Positions 55,301 to 64,000 of a stretch of 64,000 nucleotides of DNA are shown piece by piece. A model generated the notes under the pieces. It saw only the letters and a program-made list of their open reading frames with translations. It did no database searches and was not told the DNA's origin. This DNA is from Nissolia schottii (Eukaryota; Streptophyta; Magnoliopsida; Fabales; Fabaceae). How positions within the stretch are numbered: position 1 is the stretch's first letter; the number at the start of each line of letters is the position of its first letter. The stretch covers positions 208,382 through 272,381 of the forward strand of contig QANU01074319.1 of NCBI GenBank assembly GCA_003254905.1, in the 5' to 3' direction. A program made the translations under genes and the position numbers.

Positions 55301-58300
55301 ATGACCAACGGCCACATCACCGTAACCGTCGACAGCACGCACCCTCACAACACCGACGACGAACAACACCACCACCACCGCGATGACGCTCTTCCTCCTC
55401 CGTCCTCCTCCGCCGCCGCTAGAGCCGCCAGCAATAGTCTCGATTATTATGACGAGGACGACGACGAAGTCGCCGATCCCAACGATCCTTTTGATATTCA
55501 GCACACCAAGCATGCTCCCGTCGAGACACTCCGGCGCTGGAGAGTAAGCATTTCTATTACATTCTTCTTCTTCTCTATCTCTTGTACGATCTCACTAAAA
55601 ATGACGAGTTCTTGGTTTACACGGTATCAGAAGATCATTCGACAGATGTGACTGAAATTTTGAATTAGGAAGGTTTTTTAGAAGTTAGACACATCGCATG
55701 GATCTAGCATTTGTGTGTGTGTATATATATCTTGAGCTCGGGATTGCGTTGTTGTTGGCAATGTCGAGAGAATGAGATAGATGCGTTTGTTTGTTGTAAC
55801 CTATTATCGCAATTTTGGAACGAATGCCATTTGCATCTTGTTCTTCTTATCTTTTAATCTTTGCGTTTAGCTTGGAAAGGCTGCACTTGCAATGTCTCTT
55901 ATCTGGAAGCTAGATGTGGTTATTTTTTTGCTCTTCCTTGGAAAATACTACAGCTAGAAATTTTTGCCTGGATTTATTAGTAGATTACAAAAGGTGCCGG
56001 GCTGCGAGAGTGTTTGCTAAATTATATTATAAGAACGATAATGATGTGACATGATGGTAACCCCTAGATGAATAAGTGGATCTCATTCTTATTCAACCAC
56101 CGCCATGATTTGGGCCCAAAAAAAAAACTCGGTTACATTCTTCTGCCTCTCCAGCCTTTATCTTGTTGAATAACGTGACATACAATACATGTTGATATGT
56201 TGATTTTTGATAGGTGAATGGATTATAGCAGTTTATTCCATCCAATAAACTAATTAGTTTGACGAGACTTGATTTTGAAACAAATTGGATGCTGAGTGCA
56301 GAATAAATGGAAAGAATAGCGATTCTAATTGCAAAGCTAAATTTCTTCTTTGTTGTGGGCTTAAAAGTTTGGGTTCCAAAACTCATTCAAAAGAACCGAT
56401 TCATATTCCGCAAGATAATTATGTACATCAACAAAATCTGACCAGACCATATATTTAAAAGGAATATAGAATCAATCAGTGCCAGTTTTTATCATTATTT
56501 TAATCGATTGTGTTTAAACCACTGTAATCTTGTGAGGAACATTAGTATGGTAGCATGTTTTTGCAAGGAACCTGATCCGACCTTTCACTCATGTGCAGCA
56601 AGCAGCACTTGTGCTCAATGCGTCCAGGCGTTTTAGATATACCTTGGACCTGAAAAAGGAAGAGGAGAAGGCGCAAAAGAAAAGCTTGATTAGAGCCCAT
56701 GCGCAAGTCATCAGAGTAATGTTTTGAAATAGCAAACATGTTATCCCAATTGTGTTTCCAAACAAGATTTCACTTTTCTAATCAATGGTTAATTGTTATA
56801 TTAGGCAGCATTGCTTTTCAGATTGGCTGGGGAGCGTGAACTAGGTATACTTCCTTTCTTATACTAGCTTTCAAAGTTTCAATTAATTTATCTGTTTTTG
56901 CCTTGTACAGTTCAATTTTGCTTACTGTTATATGGCTAAATCCATATAACTGCATGCGAATTGTTATCAGCAGTTTGAGTTACTTATGGTGATCTTAAAA
57001 ATTTATATTTTGTATCATTCAGTGGTAAGTGCAGCAGCAACACCTGCACGCCCAGTTGGTGAATATGGAGTTGGGCTTGAACAACTTGCTTCAATGTCAA
57101 AAGATCAGAATACTTCTGTTTTAGAACAATATGGAGGGGCAAGTATACAGAACATTTTATTTGGTTGCTTTAAGAGATGTTGAAGTGATTTGCTTTGCTA
57201 ATATGATCTAGTGATATCTTGTTCAGGCTAAGGGCTTATCAGGTTTTCTGAGATCAAATCCTGATAAAGGAATCTGTGGAGATGATGCTGATCTATCTAA
57301 AAGGAAAAATGCATTTGGAACTAACACATATCCTCGGAAAAAAGGAAGAAGTTTCTGGGTATATTCTTTATAATTTTATATTTTTTTATATAAAGAAAAA
57401 ATTACAATTGACAAATTAATTGCAATTCTGTCATTAACTTTTTCTCATTGTTTTGCAGAGGTTTTTATGGGAAGCATGGCAAGATCTAACTCTTATAATA
57501 TTGATTATAGCAGCTGCAGTGTCATTGACACTCGGAATAAAAACAGAGGTGTGGCTAACTGCTTTTAAATCCTCATCATAATAGTAAATTGAGCATTGGT
57601 AGTGGATCCCTGGTTTTGTGGAAGGATATGAAGTTTAATTATGTGAAAATTAGGTTCTGGGAAAATGTGGTTCAGGCTTATGCTATGGTTGGCTTTTGCC
57701 TCTCTTGATAAGTGATAGATTTCAAAGAAAATTTTAACATGAACCTAATCAGGTCTTATTAGGTTTGAACAATTTCTTTCCTTGTACAAATTCAAGAACA
57801 GTGAGACACTGAGATATAGTGAGACACTGAGATATACTGTGCAGCAAGAAACTAAAATGGATATATGTATATTACGAATGCAACTCAGATGACAATATTA
57901 TAAGTTGGATGTATCAAATCACCCAATCGATAAACAATGACAATGTGACGTTTTTATCAAAATAAAATGACAATAAAAATGTGGGGCTAGTTTTTCCTTC
58001 ACGATGTTCTTGAAATCTATGTTTCAGAAATACTCTTGCATTCACCATTAATGTATGTCATCAATATTTTAACCTGGCATACATGATAAAGTTAAGTGAA
58101 TCATCACGTGTTGTAGTCACTCTATTACTTCTTTTGCCTTTTGGCATTACTAGGTTACTTTATGTGTTTTAATTCAGGACGACTCTCTTCACTTTATATG
58201 CCTGTTTTGTGCATGGTTTTTGTTTCTGCATTTACTGATTGTTCTTGTCATTGGATTGAAATTATACTGTTTCTTCCATTCAATTGAAAATATCATCATT

Positions 58301-61300
58301 CTCAAACTTTTTTTTTTTTTCCTTCATTTGTAATTGATAGGGTCTGGAGGAAGGATGGTATGATGGGGGTAGCATTGCTTTTGCAGTTCTTCTTGTCATT
58401 GTAGTTACAGGTATTGTTTATATTCCTTTTTATTATCCTTTCGGATAAACAATGGATTGAATCCTATCAAACTATTTATAGGTGGTCTACAAGAGGGCCA
58501 TATTGAGAGTTCGATAAACTCTTCTTTTGCTTTGAACAATTTATGCTCTTTTTGAAATTTTGTTTACTAGTGATCCTAATACAAGCTGTATATAAATTTA
58601 ATTCATAGACTATGTTGTCACCTTTTCCTTTTTTTGTCTGATAGCTGTCAGTGATTATCGGCAATCTCTGCAGTTTCAGAATTTGAATGCAGAAAAACAA
58701 AACATACAATTGGAGGTGTGTAACAAACATTATATTATTCAAACAGAATGTATCATTGGGATAAATTGGGAACCTAAAGCATGCTCGTGTAATATTGAAC
58801 TTGTTACAGGTCATTAGAGGTGGCAGAACAGTGAAATTGTCTATATTTGATATTGTTGTTGGTGATGTTATCCCCCTTAAGATAGGAGATCAGGTGAGTC
58901 TGCATGGTATTTGATTTTACCGCAAAATTGAGTGGTTTTCTTTCTACATTTCTTACTCTATTGGTATGCTCAGGTTCCTGCTGATGGAGTATTAATCACA
59001 GGGCATTCACTTTCCATCGATGAATCCAGTATGACTGGTGAAAGCAAGATTGTATGTTTCTTATACCTTCTAGCGACCAAATTATTGGTTTTTAGTTATT
59101 ATGACTTTTAAGCAAATAGTCTTCTGCAGGTTCACAAGGATCACAAAACACCCTTTTTGATGTCTGGTTGCAAAGTAGCTGATGGAGTTGGTGTTATGCT
59201 GGTAAAAATATGATATTATATCCTCTTATGCTAGTTTGCTTTTTATTTGATGAGCAATGACTACTGCAAATATAAAAACAATTGGTTTTAGGGAAGTTTA
59301 GTGCAAAAAGTTTATGGCTTATGAAGTTTTTGTTGCATGCCGCTCTTGAGGAGTATGCATGCTAATATTTTCTTTCATTGTGTTACATGTTGTTCATGGT
59401 TGTTAATGGGTGTTCTATGTCCAAAAGTGGTCTTTTAGAACACTAAACAAATTTTCAGAATACCACTTCGATGAGTCCATTTATGCTGCCCCCTGTAGGT
59501 AACTGGTGTTGGTATAAATACTGAGTGGGGATTGTTGATGGCAAGTATCTCAGAGGATACTGGAGAAGAGACTCCATTACAGGTTCTACTCTGCTCCATA
59601 CAAAAGAAAGAAAGAAAGGCTGTTACTTTAGCCAAACCTAAATGAAAATCTTGTGTTAAAACTTAATCTGAAGCTGCTTTTGGTGACTTGTAATAGGTCC
59701 GGTTGAATGGAGTAGCAACTTTTATTGGTATAGTTGGGCTTTCTGTAGCTATTTTAGTGCTTGCAGTCCTCTTGGGCAGGTAATCATAAATTGCTTTTTT
59801 TTTTTTAATTGAGAAATTCTTTAATAAACACAAGTCTAACTCCTCATATTTAGGTACACTCACAATAAAGATTGAGGCCCATAAATAAGTGAATATATCT
59901 GAAATAATATTTGATGTGACCCACTTTTATTGTGAGTGTATCGTGATTACTCATTAAACAGGCTGTGTGACATCTCTAACTTGCAATGTTGTGACTTTGG
60001 AATGTAGATACTTTTCTGGCCATACGAAAGATAAAAATGGAAACGTGCAATTTGTTGGTGGACAAACTAGTGTTAGTGATGCAGTCGATGGGGTCATCAA
60101 AATTTTTACCATTGCGGTAAGTGCGAGTTCTGAGCTGTTTCATACATATTCTTCCTTCAATTTTTTTCTTTTAGTTTTTAACTAAATATAGAGCCATGCA
60201 GGTCACCATTGTGGTTGTTGCAGTGCCTGAAGGTCTGCCTTTGGCTGTTACCTTAACGTAAGTACAAGTTGCTAGGTTGTTTCATTTTACATGGGTGTGA
60301 CCAAAACTAGGCCCTCTGATATTGTTGTTTCATTCTAATCTGTGTAATTTTCTTCCTCTGTTGCTTTCTTGATAGCCTGGCATACTCAATGAGGAAAATG
60401 ATGGCAGACAAAGCCCTGGTAAGTATTGTCTAGTCTAATTCTTCAAAAAAAAAAAACACCACCATATCTTAGTTTTGCCAATATTATATGTTTTGTGGTT
60501 TTGTTACGTCCCCTGAATATGTTAGAACAGAAGCGAGAATTGAGGCAAGAAAAATTCCACCCTTGCCCTTCAGTTACAGCAGAAGAAAGGAAAAAAATAA
60601 GGAAGATCAAGTCAAAGAGCAAGTCAAGATTTCAGAAAATGATTAGTTAGGATTGATTAGCTAAGATAAGATTAGGATTAGTTAGGATTGATTAGTTAAG
60701 ATAAGATTTGATTGTTAGTTAATTTTAATATTAGGATTTTGATAGGGGATTTAAAATTAGATCATATCTTTTATCTTTATCTTGTTAGATAGGGTAGTTA
60801 GGAAACAAAGGTTATAAATAGAGGAGCTCTCAAGGGGTTTAGGGAAGAAGGAAATCAGGACTAGACTAGGCTAGACACCCCATTAAAGACTCATCTATTG
60901 CTATTTCTTTTCTTGTTCAAGAAGAGTAACCTCTAAGGGTACTGTCCATCAATAAAATTTCGTTTTATATAATTTCCCTAAGTGTGATTGATACCAGTTG
61001 TTATAGGTTTCTAAACATCTTTGATTCTTTTCTAACAACCAAAACGTGCAGGTACGAAGGCTGTCAGCCTGCGAAACTATGGGATCTGCTACAACAATCT
61101 GCAGTGATAAGACAGGAACATTGACCTTAAATCAGGTGATTTGCATAGTTGAAAGCTTGGGTAGTCTAAAAATTACATATATTCAATTGAATAAAATCGT
61201 CAAATAATTTATCTAATTTATCTAATTTATCCAACCCACCTTTTCTTAGTTCAGGTGGTTTTGGGTTCATAACACATTTGTCATTGTGGCTTTCCTAAAA

Positions 61301-64000
61301 TTTTCAATATACTTGTGGTGCACTTGTTTAAACAGTATATCACTATTCCATGAAGATAGATATGCACAATTTCTGTTTTGGGGGGGGGGGGGATTAATGA
61401 AGCAAAGCAGTTTCATACATTTACAGTTTACTTCCATGAACCTTCACAAACGCTTGGCTTCTAAATGGACACGAGAAGGATTTCTTAATTAAGGCTTATA
61501 CGGGGAAATGCAAAAAAGGAACTCATATACAGATTAGCAGTTCAAATCCAACGAGTGGCTTCAACTCTGATAGACCTTGTTGCAATGCGTCCATATTTTT
61601 ATAATTGGCTTAGTCTAACTAACTGGTTTTACAATTTGTGAAATGTCTTTAGTCCATTCTGCCAAACTCCTGGGTATCTTTATCTTCTTCATTATATTTA
61701 AACTCCTTGAATTATCATGATTCAGTAGTAACTTGTTTTGTGGCCTTATAGATGACAGTAGTTGAAGCATATGTTGGGAAGAACAAACCAAATTCACCAG
61801 ATGACTCATTGACGTTGGATCCAAAAGTTAAAGCTCTGATAAATGAGGGCATTGCACATAATACAACTGGAAATGTTTTTGTCCCTAAGGTTTGCCTCCA
61901 AATGCAATTTTAACAGCTGTATGTAGGATTCCCTTTTTTGTTTGTGAAATTGGGTGCTAAATTAACTCAAGGATCTGATATTGAGAGTAATGGTACCTTG
62001 TGATCCTTCAAATTGACAACTGCCTGCTGCACAAACATGCTCACAATTATTGATTTTGAATCAAATTAATATCCATTAAATATTAATCTGTGACTGCATT
62101 TGGTTTGGTAGGATGGGGGAGAGACAGAGGTGTCAGGATCTCCTACAGAGAAGGCAATTCTTTCATGGGCACTAAAGGTAACCTTGCGGGTTTTTTTCTC
62201 CATCATTATTGTTAGGGTTTTGCTAACAAGTGCCCTAGGAATAAAGAAATAGAAAGTTTTTATTGAAAGTAATAAAGTTTTAAAATTTTCAATGCATTGT
62301 AAGTTTTGAAAACCTCAAAACATTCTACTTTTGATTCCTTGTTAGCAAAATCTTTATTATTACTATTACTGCTTTTTCTGTTCTTCCACCTCTTCACTTT
62401 AGTATTCTGTTGAATTTGAAGCTGAACTCATTTATTGGATTATATGGCAGTTGGGTATGAATTTTGATCTTATCAGATCAAGTTCGACAGTTCTCCATGT
62501 CTTCCCCTTTAACTCTGAGAAAAAGCGAGGTGGTGTTGCTCTGAAGCTGGTAAGAGTTTCATATAGATATTCACTGATTCATCCCTTCATTTATTGTACT
62601 TAACATCTTGTGTCAGCCATCTCTTTAGCTTTCAGAAATTAACTTTGTTTTCAAATGAAATTAAGTTGTAATAGTGAATGTTTCTTTGCTGTTATCGTCA
62701 TATCATGTTCATAGGCTATACATGCCTTTTATTGATTCGTTCTATTAGTTTTCACCCATCACTTCTGTGCTAATAATCGGATATGCTGACTACAATTTTC
62801 CTGGTAGGAGGACTCTGTAGTACATATACATTGGAAAGGAGCTGCAGAGATACTTCTTGGAGCATGTACACAATATCTTGATTCAGATGGTCACTTGCAA
62901 TCCATTGAAGAGGAGAAGGTTAGAACAACATGAAAATCATTGAATTGAACATTGGAGATATGAAAAACCTTTTTCTTTTGATTGATAGGTACCAAAAATT
63001 TAGAAAAATGCGCAGAATGTGGTTACCACTTACCACTAAAGCATTTTTTTAATAGGAAGTTACCACTAAATAACTTCATTCTTAGCAATGTGATGATGTG
63101 ATTAGATTGTTGTCTGAAGTTACTTGGATGCCAAAGTCTGCAATTACAAATCAGTTAACATAGCAACTGGTCATATTTATATATATATATATATATATAG
63201 ATATAGATATATATATATCAATTGAAGAGTTTTGACATTTTTTCACATTTTCCAAAACTTTCTTGCAGGTATTTTTCAAGGAGGCTATTGATGACATGGC
63301 TGCTCGCAGCTTGCGTTGTGTTGCTATTGCATACAGATCATATGAATTAGACAACGTTCCATCCAATGAGGAGGAATTAGACCAATGGTCCTTACCAGAA
63401 CATGATCTTGTTTTGCTTGCTATTGTTGGAATAAAGGTAAAATGTGAAGATATGTTTTCCTGTTATGTTGTGTTGAAGTTGGTGATGTGTGTTCCATAAC
63501 TTGCAGTATTCATAATTATTTTCTAAAACGCTCAATGCTGTGTGTTTGTGTGGGTGCGTGTGTGTGTATTGCAAATTATGAGATACAAAATATCTTTGTT
63601 GCTGAATATGGAGCCAAACTACTCTGGAGCTTTCTTGGTCCTTATGCTATCAAATTAATCACGTGTATCCTATATCTGAGCTAAAACTAATCTTTATCTT
63701 TAGGATCCTTGTCGCTATGGTGTCAAAGATGCAGTGAAACTATGCACTGAAGCTGGTGTTAAGGTAATATATGATGTTGATGTTATAGTTTTCATATTGA
63801 TTGATCAACTTGATATCTTCATATCTTCATATTTAGATTGTAGTTTCATGTTAAACCAGTTACTGACGGTGTTGGAATGTGGTTTATGACTTTATGCTAG
63901 CATTAGTGTTAATAAAAACTGTAATGAAGACAAACCAACACATTTGTACGTATATGAACTCAGGTACGCATGGTTACTGGTGACAACCTGCAGACAGCAA
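55301..64000 (+). CDS. ACA9: Plasma-membrane autoinhibited Ca2+-ATPase (P2B), partial 3' end
   Basis: A calmodulin-regulated Ca2+ efflux pump. Exons: 55301-55543, 56599-56715, 56805-56844, 57023-57138, 57227-57358, 57459-57548, 58341-58410, 58645-58715, 58810-58893, 58974-59051, 59130-59201, 59499-59582, 59697-59779, 60008-60116, 60202-60257, 60376-60418, 61052-61135, 61752-61889, 62112-62177, 62451-62549, 62808-62918, 63269-63436, 63704-63763, 63964-64000+. The frame is continuous: 750 residues of about 1,080, cut by the window end. The N-terminal regulatory part is His/Asp-rich, then has the calmodulin-binding [20 protein letters not shown] (77-96). Catalytic marks are TGES (342-345), PEGL (472-475), phosphorylated Asp515 in CSDKTGT, and KGAA (635-638). 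The many-exon layout is that of the ACA8/9/10 clade. The N-terminal DPNDPFDI...LRRWRQ reads closest to ACA9, but the paralogue is not certain. The intron after 57138 begins GC. Confidence 0.95.
57139..57226 (+). other. GC-AG intron in the Ca2+-ATPase gene
   Basis: The frame and the conserved protein (...EQYGG then AKGLSGFL...) require the exon to end at 57138 (GGG) and the next to start at 57227 (GCT). The intron therefore begins GCAAGT (57139-57144) and ends ...GTTCAG. The nearby GT at 57143 would shift the frame into a stop. GCAAGT is the usual form of non-canonical GC donors. Confidence 0.85.
59840..59966. mobile_element. Small fold-back MITE in Ca2+-ATPase intron
   Basis: A perfect 15-bp inverted pair TACACTCACAATAAA (59855-59869) and TTTATTGTGAGTGTA (59926-59940) lies 56 bp apart, with weaker pairing outward. 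AT-rich, non-coding. Ends and target duplication were not defined. Confidence 0.5.
60520..61037 (+). mobile_element. Solo LTR (about 0.52 kb), copia-like, in Ca2+-ATPase intron
   Basis: The ends TGTTAGAA (60520-60527) and TTCTAACA (61030-61037) are an 8-bp inverted pair of the kind common in Ty1-copia LTRs. A TATA box (TATAAATA, 60813-60820) and a poly-A signal AATAAA (60951-60956) lie 138 bp apart in the sense direction, fitting U3-R order. It sits in the intron between 60418 and 61052, ending 14 bp before the next exon. The 5-bp flanks GAATA and ACCAA do not match, so the target duplication is missing or the ends are slightly off. Confidence 0.6.
62215..62352. mobile_element. Short MITE in Ca2+-ATPase intron
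   Basis: A perfect 13-bp inverted pair TTTTGCTAACAAG (62218-62230) and CTTGTTAGCAAAA (62338-62350) flanks an AT-rich core. Non-coding. The target duplication is not clear. Confidence 0.55.

Noticed and set aside
55175-55513. 112-residue minus-strand frame over Ca2+-ATPase exon 1
   Set aside because: Antisense shadow of a His/Asp-rich exon; Val/Gly-rich low-complexity translation.

Overview
The window is plant nuclear DNA. Genes are split by short AT-rich introns with GT-AG borders, intergenic DNA is AT-rich, and solo LTRs, MULE/hAT/PIF MITEs and (AT)n tracts are frequent. The proteins are clearly dicot-like, and the repeat families (for example an intronic MITE with TTTAGTCCCTATAAA-type ends) resemble those of phaseoloid legumes. 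Soybean (Glycine) is my best guess; this is inference, not proof. One ambiguous base (N) lies at 20564.

Layout. 1-4545: retroelement-derived DNA, with a minus-oriented solo LTR (685-2156, perfect 5-bp TSD) and a GC-rich hAT-type MITE (3925-4312, 8-bp TSD). 4546-10681: a 6.1-kb Mutator-like element (MULE) with degenerate TIRs and a near-perfect 9-bp TSD. It carries a decayed Ulp1/C48 cysteine-protease gene, and many copies of an AATGTTTGCACATATG-like motif fill its flanks and introns. 11005-14748 (+): five-KH RNA-binding protein of the HEN4 type. 19501-16100 (-): TIFY-CCT-GATA transcription factor of the ZML/GATA24-25-28 type, convergent with the KH gene. 23141-30038 (+): class I alpha-1,2-mannosidase (GH47, MNS1/2). 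32015-36040 (+): cation-efflux protein MTPC4. 40210-38462 (-): ribosomal protein uL30 (RPL7). 41300-55300: gene-poor, with a short MULE (41856-42465), a hAT MITE (44536-44888), two nested solo LTRs of one family (45266-51522) and a Tourist-like MITE (52385-52513). 55301-64000 (+): the first 24 coding exons of a plasma-membrane autoinhibited Ca2+-ATPase (ACA8/9/10 clade, closest to ACA9), cut by the window end.

The six intact genes are ordinary housekeeping or regulatory loci: RNA binding, transcription, N-glycan trimming, metal transport, translation and Ca2+ export. Nothing suggests they form a pathway. All intact genes could be read exon by exon with a continuous frame; exon coordinates are given in the entries. 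The most unusual content is in the mobile DNA: the Ulp1-bearing MULE with its intron- and flank-restricted motif array, and the nested solo-LTR pair whose central parts carry two unrelated minisatellites. A GC-AG intron in the Ca2+-ATPase is also notable.
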